Part shown: positions 1 to 7,400 of the stretch, piece by piece
How the letters are laid out: every line of letters begins with the position of its first letter
Numbering within the stretch: position 1 is the first letter of the stretch
Source: an uncultured Rhodospirillaceae bacterium
Lineage (GTDB): Bacteria; Pseudomonadota; Alphaproteobacteria; Rhodospirillales; Magnetospirillaceae
Assembly: GCA_903941105.1 (NCBI GenBank)
Contig: CAJANL010000314.1
Coordinates: forward strand, 1-39,854
Direction: 5' to 3'
Length of the DNA stretch: 39,854 nucleotides
Translations under genes and position numbers: made by a program
Notes under the pieces: model-generated
What the model was told of the DNA's origin: nothing
The model's database searches: none
What the model saw: only the letters and a program-made list of their open reading frames with translations

Positions 1-65
1 ACCGTCCAAGACCGCCGGAACCAACCGGCAGGCCGGATAAACCGAAGATCGAAAGGAAGTTTTTT

Positions 66-1769
66 ATGACTCAAGCAATTCAGGGCGAGGATTTCGCCTC
101 CCTGCTGGACGAGTCCATCGGCGTCGGTGGTTCGTTCGAAGGCTCCGTTATCAAGGGGACCATCGTCGAGGTGGATGGCGACTTCGCCGTCATCGACGTC
201 GGCCTCAAGTCCGAGGGGCGCGTGCCCCTGAAGGAATTCGCCACCGCCGGCCGCGCCGCCGAGATCAAGGCAGGCGACCAGGTCGAGGTGTTCGTCGAGC
301 GCTACGAGGACAAGAACGGCGAGGTCATGCTCAGCCGTGAGAAGGCCAAGCGCGAAGAGGCGTGGACCCTGCTCGAGAAGTCCTTCCAGGACCAGCAGCG
401 CGTCACCGGCATCATCTTCGGCCGCGTCAAGGGCGGCTTCACCGTCGACCTGTCGGGCGCCGTGGCGTTCCTGCCGGGCAGCCAGGTGGACATCCGCCCC
501 GTGCGCGACATCACGCCGCTGCTGGGCACGCCGCAGCCCTTCCAGATCCTCAAGATGGACCGCTCGCGCGGCAACATCGTGGTCTCCCGCCGTGCCGTCC
601 TCGAAGAGACCCGCGCCGAGCAGCGCAGCGAGCTCATCGAGAACCTCAAGGAAGGCCAGGTGCTGGAAGGCGTCGTCAAGAACATCACCGACTACGGCGC
701 GTTCGTGGACCTGGGTGGCGTCGACGGCCTGCTGCATGTCACCGACATCGCCTGGAAGCGCATCAACCACCCCTCCGAGGCGCTGCACATCGGCCAGACC
801 GTCAAGGTCCAAGTCATCCGCTTCAACTCGGAGACCCAGCGCATCAGCCTCGGCATCAAGCAGCTCGACGCTGATCCGTGGGAGGGTGTCGAAGCCAAGT
901 ACCCGGTCAACGCCCGCTTCACCGGCCGCGTCACCAACATCACCGACTACGGCGCGTTCGTCGAGCTCGAAGCCGGCGTCGAGGGTCTGGTGCACGTCTC
1001 CGAGATGAGCTGGACCAAGAAGAACGTCCACCCCGGCAAGATCGTCTCCACCTCCCAGGAGGTCGAGGTCATGGTGCTGGACGTGGATCCGCAGAAGCGC
1101 CGCATCAGCCTGGGCCTCAAGCAGACCATGAACAACCCCTGGGAGGGCTTCGTCGAACGCTTCCCGGTGGGCACCGAGGTCGAGGGCGAGGTCAAGAACA
1201 TCACCGAGTTCGGCCTGTTCGTCGGCCTGCCCGGCGACATCGACGGCATGGTCCACCTGTCGGACCTGTCGTGGGAGAAGCAGGGCGACGCCGCCATCGC
1301 CGACTTCAAGAAGGGCGACATGGTGCGGGCCAAGGTGCTCGACGTCGACGTCGAGAAGGAGCGCATCAGCCTCGGCATCAAGCAGCTGGGCTCCGATCCG
1401 TTCCAGGAAGCCATGTCCTCGGTCAAGAAGGGCGATGTGGTCACCTGCACCGTCACCATGGTCACCGAGAACGGCCTGGAAGTGACCGTCGACGGCATCT
1501 CGGGCTTCATCCGCAAGTCCGAGCTGTCGCGTGATCGGTCCGAGCAGCGCCCCGATCGCTTCGCCGTCGGCGAGAAGATGGACGCCAAGGTCACCGCGGT
1601 CGAGAAGAACGCCCGCAAGCTGACCCTGTCCATCAAGGCCCGCGAATCCGACGAGGAGAAGCAGGCCATGGCCGAGTACGGTTCGTCCGACTCGGGCGCC
1701 AGCCTGGGCGACATCCTGGGCGCGGCCTTCCACAAGGCCCGCGAGGAGAAGGCTTCCGAGGACAAGTAG
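66..1769 (+). CDS. rpsA: 30S ribosomal protein S1
   Basis: S1 binds mRNA on the small ribosomal subunit and helps load leadered messages for initiation. The 567-residue product contains six S1/OB-fold repeats, at roughly residues 27-90, 108-175, 195-263, 281-350, 367-437 and 454-521. The core repeats show the recurring signatures NITDYGAFV, GLLHVTDI and RISLGIKQL. Length and repeat number are normal for proteobacterial S1. The ATG at 66 follows an AAGGAAG ribosome-binding site with a short T-rich spacer. A strong intrinsic terminator follows the stop. The upstream neighbour is outside the window; in many proteobacteria it is cmk, but that cannot be seen here. Confidence 0.98.
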   Translation: MTQAIQGEDFASLLDESIGVGGSFEGSVIKGTIVEVDGDFAVIDVGLKSEGRVPLKEFATAGRAAEIKAGDQVEVFVERYEDKNGEVMLSREKAKREEAWTLLEKSFQDQQRVTGIIFGRVKGGFTVDLSGAVAFLPGSQVDIRPVRDITPLLGTPQPFQILKMDRSRGNIVVSRRAVLEETRAEQRSELIENLKEGQVLEGVVKNITDYGAFVDLGGVDGLLHVTDIAWKRINHPSEALHIGQTVKVQVIRFNSETQRISLGIKQLDADPWEGVEAKYPVNARFTGRVTNITDYGAFVELEAGVEGLVHVSEMSWTKKNVHPGKIVSTSQEVEVMVLDVDPQKRRISLGLKQTMNNPWEGFVERFPVGTEVEGEVKNITEFGLFVGLPGDIDGMVHLSDLSWEKQGDAAIADFKKGDMVRAKVLDVDVEKERISLGIKQLGSDPFQEAMSSVKKGDVVTCTVTMVTENGLEVTVDGISGFIRKSELSRDRSEQRPDRFAVGEKMDAKVTAVEKNARKLTLSIKARESDEEKQAMAEYGSSDSGASLGDILGAAFHKAREEKASEDK

Positions 1770-1792
1770 TCCTTCGGTCGTCAGACAGAGAG

Positions 1793-1825
1793 AGGCCCGC
1801 ACCGGCGACGGTGCGGGCCTTTTTC
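1793..1825 (+). terminator. Intrinsic terminator of rpsA
   Basis: A perfect 11-bp stem, AGGCCCGCACC at 1793-1803 paired with GGTGCGGGCCT at 1810-1820, has a 6-nt loop and runs into TTTTT. It lies 23 bases after the rpsA stop codon and has the canonical shape of a Rho-independent terminator. Confidence 0.93.
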
Positions 1826-1920
1826 GTCTTCGGGGGGGGTGCCCCCTCTGCATTCCTCCGCCGAGGGCCGTCTTGCCCAGCTGAAGCCGGTACCGACAGG
1901 TGTGACCTTTGGCAGGCTGC

Positions 1921-1950
1921 GGAAGAATTCTTCCCCCTGACGACAGGGGG
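1921..1950. repeat. Palindrome and adjoining hairpin in the rpsA-guaA gap
   Basis: The 323-base gap between rpsA and guaA contains no convincing gene. Besides the two terminators it holds a perfect 14-bp palindrome, GGAAGAATTCTTCC at 1921-1934. This runs directly into a second inverted repeat, CCCCCTG at 1933-1939 with CAGGGGG at 1944-1950. No T-tract follows. Function is unknown; a protein-binding site or decayed repeat are both possible. Confidence 0.5.
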
Positions 1951-2041
1951 GGAGATACGGGGCAGCCCCATCGACGGTCGCGCCGCCCGCCATCCCGGCT
2001 ATGGGGGTGGTGGCGCCCATACAGCACACAGACTCCCCACA

Positions 2042-2064
2042 GCAAGAAGGCTCCCGAAGGAGCC
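2042..2064 (-). terminator. Intrinsic terminator of guaA
   Basis: On the minus strand GGCTCC and GGAGCC (2049-2064) form a perfect 6-bp stem closed by a very stable TTCG tetraloop, followed by TTCTTGC. It lies about 30 bases past the guaA stop and faces the right way to end that transcript. Confidence 0.75.
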
Positions 2065-2092
2065 CTCTGAAATCCGATAACCTATTGAAAAA

Positions 2093-3658
2093 TCACTCCC
2101 ACTCAATCGTCCCCGGCGGCTTGCTGGTGATGTCGTAGGTCACCCGGTTGATGCCCTTGACCTCGTTGATGATGCGGTTGGCCACCCGGCCGATGAAGGC
2201 CATGTCGAAGTGGTAAAAGTCGGCGGTCATGCCGTCGGTGGAGGTCACCGCCCGCAGGGCGCAGGCGTAGTCGTAGGAGCGGGAGTCGCCCATCACACCC
2301 ACCGTGCGCACCGGCAGCAGCACGGCGAAGGCCTGCCAGATGGCGTCGTAGAGGCCGGCGTTGCGGATTTCCTCCAGGTAGATGGCGTCGGCCTTGCGCA
2401 GGGTATCCAGCTTGTCGCGGGTCAGCTCCTGGCCGGGGATGCGGATGGCGAGGCCGGGGCCGGGGAAGGGGTGGCGGCCGACCATCTCGTCGGGCAGGCC
2501 GAGCTCGCGGCCCAAGGCGCGCACTTCGTCCTTGAACAGCTCGCGCAACGGCTCGACCAGCTTCATGTTCATGCGCTCGGGCAGACCGCCGACATTGTGG
2601 TGGCTCTTGATGGTCACCGAGGGGCCGCCGATGAAGCTGACCGATTCGATGACGTCGGGGTAGAGCGTGCCCTGCGCCAGGAAGTCGGCACCGCCCACCG
2701 CCTTGGCCTCGGCCTCGAAGACATCGATGAAGGTGGCGCCGATGATCTTACGCTTGCGCTCGGGGTCGGTGACGCCGGCCAGCTTGCCCAGGAACAGCTC
2801 CGAGGCGTCGTTGTGGATCAGCTTGATGTTGAAGCGGTCACGAAAGACGTTGACCACCTGCTCGGACTCACCCGAGCGCATGAAGCCGGTGTCGACGAAG
2901 ACGCAGGTCAGCTGGTCGCCGATGGCCTCGTGCAGCAGCGCCGCCACCACCGAGGAATCGACCCCGCCCGACAGGCCGCAGATCACCCGGCCCTTGCCCA
3001 CCTGCGCCCGGATCTTGGCGATCTCCTGCGAGCGGAAGGCGGCCATGGTCCAGTCGCCGGAGCAGCCGCAGACCTCGTGCACGAAGTTGGACAGCAGCTT
3101 GGCGCCATGCGGTGTGTGCACCACCTCGGGGTGGAACTGCACCGCGTAATAGCGTCGCTTGTCGTCGGCGATGGCGGCGAAGGGGGCGCCCTCGCTGGTG
3201 CCGACGGCGCGGAAGCCACCGGGCAGCCCGGTGACGCGGTCGCCGTGGCTCATCCACACCTGCTCGCGGCCGCCCTTGGCCCAGGCGCCACGGAACAGGG
3301 TGCAGTCATCGGCGATGTCCACATAGGCACGGCCGAACTCGCGGTCATGGCCCGCTTCCACCGTGCCGCCCAACTGGTGGCACATGGCCTGCTGGCCGTA
3401 GCAGATGCCGAGAATAGGCAGGCCGGTGTCGTAGATGAAATCGGGCGGCAGCGGCGCGTTGGCGTCCAGCACCGAGGACGGCCCGCCCGACAGGATCAGC
3501 CCCTTGGGCGCGAAGGCCTTCAGCGATTCCGGCGTCACCCGGTTGAACGGGTGGATCTCGCAGTAGACGCCGCACTCGCGCACCCGGCGTGCGATCAGTT
3601 GCGTCACTTGCGAGCCGAAATCGAGAATCAGTACGCGGGCGGTCGAGGGGGCGGACAT
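2093..3658 (-). CDS. guaA: GMP synthase (glutamine-hydrolysing)
   Basis: This enzyme converts XMP, ATP and glutamine to GMP, the last step of guanine nucleotide synthesis. The N-terminal class I glutamine amidotransferase domain has the nucleophile motif GICYGQQ and the His-Glu of QFHPEVVHT. The ATP pyrophosphatase domain carries the P-loop [10 protein letters not shown]. The C-terminal dimerisation domain ends in the family-typical [15 protein letters not shown]. The frame is open eight codons further upstream, but ATG at 3658 ([17 protein letters not shown]) gives 521 residues, the usual length, and puts the DFGSQ strand at its expected place. The gene is transcribed alone, with its own terminator. 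Confidence 0.98.
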   Translation of the reverse strand: MSAPSTARVLILDFGSQVTQLIARRVRECGVYCEIHPFNRVTPESLKAFAPKGLILSGGPSSVLDANAPLPPDFIYDTGLPILGICYGQQAMCHQLGGTVEAGHDREFGRAYVDIADDCTLFRGAWAKGGREQVWMSHGDRVTGLPGGFRAVGTSEGAPFAAIADDKRRYYAVQFHPEVVHTPHGAKLLSNFVHEVCGCSGDWTMAAFRSQEIAKIRAQVGKGRVICGLSGGVDSSVVAALLHEAIGDQLTCVFVDTGFMRSGESEQVVNVFRDRFNIKLIHNDASELFLGKLAGVTDPERKRKIIGATFIDVFEAEAKAVGGADFLAQGTLYPDVIESVSFIGGPSVTIKSHHNVGGLPERMNMKLVEPLRELFKDEVRALGRELGLPDEMVGRHPFPGPGLAIRIPGQELTRDKLDTLRKADAIYLEEIRNAGLYDAIWQAFAVLLPVRTVGVMGDSRSYDYACALRAVTSTDGMTADFYHFDMAFIGRVANRIINEVKGINRVTYDITSKPPGTIEWE

Positions 3659-3778
3659 GGTGGCTCCGTGCGTTGCGGCCAAGGGCGGACTTTAGCGACA
3701 CCTTATCCACCCGACAAGGGCGCGCCGCTTGGCGTACGTCAAATCGCCCCGGCTGGGCCGGTGCTACGGTCCGCCACC

Positions 3779-4279
3779 ATGCGCACCGTTCTCGTTCTCC
3801 TCGCCCTATCGCTGCTGTCCGCCTGCTGGCAGGTGGAGGGCGACTCCGTGCCGGCCGAAGCCGCCATCCGCGTCGAGGGCGTCAAGGACGGCATCTACCG
3901 CCGCAACGACGGCAACGAGCTGGTGGTACGCTGGAATGCCGCCGAGCGGGTCTACGATATCGGCGGCGGCGGCGTCGGCGCCGGCAAGGCCCGCGCCATG
4001 CGGGTCGGTGAAACCCTCGCCCTGGTGCAGTTCACCGGCAATCTCCGCCTCGCCCTGCTGGCGACGCTGACGGGGGACGATCTGGTGATGCTGGGCCCGA
4101 CCCCGGCGGTGGAGAAGCGCCTGGCGGCCAAGCACGGCGTGGTGCTACGGCCCGGCCCCATCAACCATCTCTCCGGCCCACCGTCCGCCGTCAAGGCCTA
4201 TGTCGCCGAGGCCGCGACCCTGCCCGCTGCCGACTTGGTCGAGGCGGGTCGCCTGGTCTATGGCGGCGCGCTCCACTAG
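3779..4279 (+). CDS. Small lipoprotein of unknown function
   Basis: A 166-residue protein with a short signal sequence ending in the lipobox LLSAC, so lipidation at Cys17 or close to it and anchoring in the envelope are expected. The mature part is acidic to neutral, with a glycine run (DIGGGGVGAGKA) and mostly beta-prone sequence; no known domain was recognised. The ATG at 3779 starts a typical signal peptide (MRTVLVLLALSLL), and the larger open frame that continues upstream is only the antisense of guaA. It is divergent from guaA with about 120 bases between starts and converges on the YbaK-like gene. Confidence 0.8.
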   Translation: MRTVLVLLALSLLSACWQVEGDSVPAEAAIRVEGVKDGIYRRNDGNELVVRWNAAERVYDIGGGGVGAGKARAMRVGETLALVQFTGNLRLALLATLTGDDLVMLGPTPAVEKRLAAKHGVVLRPGPINHLSGPPSAVKAYVAEAATLPAADLVEAGRLVYGGALH

Positions 4280-4293
4280 CGTGGTTGGGGAGT

Positions 4294-4314
4294 CCTCTCC
4301 CGCAAGGTGAGAGG
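4294..4314. repeat. CCTCTCCC-type palindrome
   Basis: CCTCTC at 4294-4299 pairs with GAGAGG at 4309-4314 around CCGCAAGGT, which itself pairs partly. It lies between two convergent genes and could help stop transcription from either side. A closely related palindrome occurs at 16133-16153, suggesting a dispersed REP-like motif. Confidence 0.5.
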
Positions 4315-4393
4315 TGCTAAAACGAAATAGCCCTCGCCGGGCGCTGATGCCGCCTCGTTTCATACCTCGCGGGTCGGCGGCCCCGGTGGGCGG

Positions 4394-4873
4394 CTATAGA
4401 GTCACCTCGTCGCCCACATGCCCGATCGCCGCCAGGAAGCGGCGGAAATCGCCGCTGGCGATGGTGGTGGTCATGTCGTTGCGCAGGGGATGGAAGTTCA
4501 GCAGCGGCTGCGCCATCATCCAGGCATCCAGCACCAGCGAAACTCGGCGCTCCTCGTCGTTGATCAGGGCGAAGGGGGTGACGGACCCCGGCTCGACCCC
4601 CAGCACCCGCTGCAGCAATTCGCCGGAGCCGAACGACAGCCGGGCCGAGCCGATGCGTTCGGGCAGGCGCTTCAGGTCGATGCTGCGGTCGCCCGGCGCC
4701 ACCACCAGCCACAGCTTGCCCTTGGCATCCTTGAGGAACAGGTTCTTGCAGTGGATGCCGGGGATGGCGCCCCACACCCTGTTGCCCTGCTCGACGGTGA
4801 AGGCTGGCGGATGATGGTGGGTGTCGGTGGCGATGCCCAGGCCGTCCAGCAGGGCGAACAGGCGCTCGGTCAT
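4394..4873 (-). CDS. YbaK/ProX-family aminoacyl-tRNA editing deacylase
   Basis: A free-standing relative of the editing domain of bacterial prolyl-tRNA synthetase. Members hydrolyse mischarged tRNA, commonly Ala-tRNA(Pro) (ProXp-ala), in the cytoplasm. From ATG 4873 the product is 159 residues. It shows the HHHPPAFTVEQ start of the domain, CKNLFLKDAKGKLWLVV with the conserved lysine in the substrate pocket, and the SVTPFALIND strand, all typical of the PrdX/ProX group. The frame is open 19 codons further upstream, but MTERLFALLDGLGI is the usual beginning. The exact misacylated substrate cannot be told from sequence alone. Confidence 0.88.
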   Translation of the reverse strand: MTERLFALLDGLGIATDTHHHPPAFTVEQGNRVWGAIPGIHCKNLFLKDAKGKLWLVVAPGDRSIDLKRLPERIGSARLSFGSGELLQRVLGVEPGSVTPFALINDEERRVSLVLDAWMMAQPLLNFHPLRNDMTTTIASGDFRRFLAAIGHVGDEVTL

Positions 4874-4912
4874 GACCTTGGTCCAGTAACCGGCCCGGGC
4901 CGTTTGGCCACG

Positions 4913-4941
4913 TTGACCCAAAGGCCGCAATTCCGGCTAAT
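4913..4941 (+). promoter_or_regulatory. Sigma-70-type promoter for the 62-residue ORF
   Basis: TTGACC at 4913-4918 and GCTAAT at 4936-4941 are separated by exactly 17 bases. Transcription would start near 4948, leaving a leader of about 25 bases containing the AAGGAAG ribosome-binding site. This supports the small gene at 4973. Confidence 0.6.
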
Positions 4942-4972
4942 CGGGGCGGCACCCATCGCAAGGAAGACCGTC

Positions 4973-5161
4973 ATGTTCGTTACCACCATCCGCACGGAAA
5001 AGCCCTCCGACCACCCCAGCCCCTTGCAGATGGCGGCCGACGCCTTCGCCGGCTATGCCAGCATGACCGGGCTGATGATGAGCCTGTGCATGCCCTATCA
5101 CCTGACCCTGATGATGTACCGCTTCGGCCGCGCCGCCGCCAGCCTCACCGGCAGGGGCTGA
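4973..5161 (+). CDS. 62-residue protein of unknown function
   Basis: A small gene with its own promoter-like sequence and a good Shine-Dalgarno (AAGGAAG, about 6-bp spacing). Residues 18-50 are rich in Met, Leu and Ala (AFAGYASMTGLMMSLCMPYH), which suggests a single amphipathic or membrane-spanning helix, followed by a short basic tail ending SLTGRG. No family was recognised. It is divergent from the YbaK-like gene and converges on the GGDEF-EAL gene. Expression signals argue for a real gene; the role is open. Confidence 0.62.
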   Translation: MFVTTIRTEKPSDHPSPLQMAADAFAGYASMTGLMMSLCMPYHLTLMMYRFGRAAASLTGRG

Positions 5162-5276
5162 CCCGAAGGCGAAGGGGCACGGAGGCCGGGCGCTCGCCGC
5201 GGCCGACAAGACCAACAACAGCCGTGCCTCTCCGTCTTCGCGGGATGACCCTGCCACCCTCGCCCGGCATCGCCGG

Positions 5277-7319
5277 TCACACGCCCGGCTTGGGCATGCC
5301 GCAGTGGTAGCCCTGGCAGAGATCGACGCCCATCTCGCGCAGCAGGGTCAGCGCCGCCTCGTCCTCGACGAACTCGGCGACGGTGATCAGGCCGAAGCGG
5401 CGGGCCAGGCCGTGGATCTGCTCGGTCATGATGCGGTCGCGCTCGTCGGTCGCCATGTTGCGGATGAACGAGCCCTCGATCTTGACGTAATCCACCGTGA
5501 TGAATTTCAGATAGAGGAATGACGAAAATCCGCTGCCGAAATCGTCAAGGGCGAATTTCAGCCCCTTGGCGCGCAGTTCGTTGATCAGCGAGACCACATC
5601 GCCGAAATGGGGCAGCGCCTCGCGCTCGGTGATCTCCAGCACGATGCGGCCCGGTTCGATGCCGGCGGCGGCGATGCGCTCGGGCAGGCGGCTCATGCGG
5701 TCGCGGTCGCCCAGGCTTTTGGCCGACAGGTTGATGAACAGCTTGGCGCTGCCGAAGCTGCCCGCCGCCAACTGAGCCAGCGCCCGGTCGAACACCGCCT
5801 CGTCGATCTCGGCGGCCAGCCCCAGTTCCTCGGCCGATTCGATGAAGCTGCCGGCGCAGATGACGTTGTCGCCGTTCACCACCCGCGCCAGACACTCATA
5901 GGCCTCGATATGACCGTCGACGGTGGCGACGATGGGTTGGAAATACGGCACCAGCCGGCCCTCGGCCAGCGCGGTGCGCACCATCTCGCCCTGGCTGAAC
6001 ACCGCCACGGCGGCATCGGCGTCGTCGGCGCCCAGCACCGCCACCTGGTTCTTGCCCGAGCGCTTGGCCTTGTAGGTGGCGACGTCGGCGGCGATGGCCA
6101 GCCGCTCCGGCGTCTCGCCGTTGTCCGGGAAGGATACCAGGCCAAGGCTGGCGGTCACCCGCATGCTACCCGCCCCGGTGCCCAGCGCCGCGTCGGACAG
6201 GGTCTGGCGCAGCTTCTCGGCCGCCTTCATGCCGGTTTCCATGTCGGTCTCGGGCAGCAGCACGGCGAACTCGTCGCCGCCCATGCGGGCCAGGAAGTCG
6301 GTGCGCCGGGTACCCTTGTCGAGCACGCTGGCCAGTTCCTTCAGCACCATGTCGCCTACCGGGTGGCCGAAGATGTCGTTGATGTTCTTGAAGTCGTCGA
6401 GGTCGATATGGACCATGCAGAACTGGTGTGAATGCCGGGTGCTGCGTTCGATCTCGTGGCGGAGGAACTCGTCGAACTTACGGCGGTTGAACAGCCGGGT
6501 CACGGGGTCGCGCACCGACAGGTCGTCGAGGCGCAACTGATACTCCTCGACGGTGCGCAGCAATTTGTTGAAGTATTCAGAAAGGTCGGCGACCTCGGAA
6601 ATCCAGACCGCTCCGGTATCGACCCGGCGGCTGAGGTCGGTGTGCAGGATGATTTCCTGCATCAGGCCGGTCAGCTGGCTGATGGGCCGGGCGACAAAAT
6701 ACTTGAGCTTGAAATAGATCGCCGCCGACAACAGCAGCAGGATGCCGAAGAAATAGGCCAGCACCGTGTTCAACACGTAGTCCAGCGACACTTTGAGCGC
6801 GTTGACGGGGTAGAGGATGTCGATCACCCCGTTGACCATGCCGACCTTGGCCTTCTTGTGGCAGCGCAGGCATTGGTCCTCGACGATCACCGGGTACAGA
6901 TAGCGGATACCCTTGGGGCCGGGGATCAGCTGCTCGCGACCGGTGGCGAAGGCCTCGCGCAGCAGCGGGTCGGCGGCGATGCGGCCGCTGTCGTTGTCGT
7001 ATTCGTCGTATTGGTGGATGACCTCGGGGCCGCGGACGATCCGGATGTCGAGGTCGGGCAGGGTCGACTGCAGTCGGCCGACGATGTCGCCGATCTCGGT
7101 CTTGCTCCACCCCTTGCGCATGGCGGCGTACAGGGTCTCGAACACCAGCTGCGACGTCTGGTGGGCTTCGTCGCGGGCAAGGTCGTGGATGGATTTCTCG
7201 CGCACATGCGACGACACCAGCAGCACCACCGCCACCGCCAGCAGGGTAGCGAACAGCGACAGCAAGAACACCACCCGGGTGATGCTGATGCGAGCGAAGC
7301 GTGACAGTCCCAACGCCAA
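5277..7319 (-). CDS. Membrane-bound haem-c sensor GGDEF-EAL protein
   Basis: A 680-residue cyclic-di-GMP enzyme. One transmembrane helix (about 14-36) and a second (about 184-204) frame a periplasmic sensor that contains CLRCH at 150-154, a c-type haem-binding CXXCH motif, as in DUF3365/Tll0287-like domains. A HAMP-like linker follows (about 205-260). The GGDEF domain has an intact GGDEF at 347-351 and an inhibitory-site RXXD (RRTD, 338-341) five residues before it, so diguanylate cyclase activity is likely. The EAL domain (about 445-680) has ECL instead of EAL at 475-477, but keeps N530, E562, D592-D593, K613, E649, E652 and Q669, so phosphodiesterase activity is plausible. It lies 81 bases downstream of ppc on the same strand. 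Confidence 0.92.
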   Translation of the reverse strand: MALGLSRFARISITRVVFLLSLFATLLAVAVVLLVSSHVREKSIHDLARDEAHQTSQLVFETLYAAMRKGWSKTEIGDIVGRLQSTLPDLDIRIVRGPEVIHQYDEYDNDSGRIAADPLLREAFATGREQLIPGPKGIRYLYPVIVEDQCLRCHKKAKVGMVNGVIDILYPVNALKVSLDYVLNTVLAYFFGILLLLSAAIYFKLKYFVARPISQLTGLMQEIILHTDLSRRVDTGAVWISEVADLSEYFNKLLRTVEEYQLRLDDLSVRDPVTRLFNRRKFDEFLRHEIERSTRHSHQFCMVHIDLDDFKNINDIFGHPVGDMVLKELASVLDKGTRRTDFLARMGGDEFAVLLPETDMETGMKAAEKLRQTLSDAALGTGAGSMRVTASLGLVSFPDNGETPERLAIAADVATYKAKRSGKNQVAVLGADDADAAVAVFSQGEMVRTALAEGRLVPYFQPIVATVDGHIEAYECLARVVNGDNVICAGSFIESAEELGLAAEIDEAVFDRALAQLAAGSFGSAKLFINLSAKSLGDRDRMSRLPERIAAAGIEPGRIVLEITEREALPHFGDVVSLINELRAKGLKFALDDFGSGFSSFLYLKFITVDYVKIEGSFIRNMATDERDRIMTEQIHGLARRFGLITVAEFVEDEAALTLLREMGVDLCQGYHCGMPKPGV

Positions 7320-7400
7320 ACCTTTACGAAACAGGATTGGAGACGCTAACCGCTTTGGGCGGGGCGCGTCTACGGGAAAGACATTAGGGGTTGGGGCGGC

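Noticed and set aside
1..65. End of an upstream gene before rpsA
   Set aside because: Too short to identify; a stop in one frame near 40 could end cmk, but nothing in the sequence shows it.
2210..3778. Long plus-strand frame covering guaA on the opposite strand
   Set aside because: It is the antisense of guaA, with His/Gly/Ala-rich low-complexity translation caused by high GC. Only its tail, from ATG 3779, is a real lipoprotein gene.
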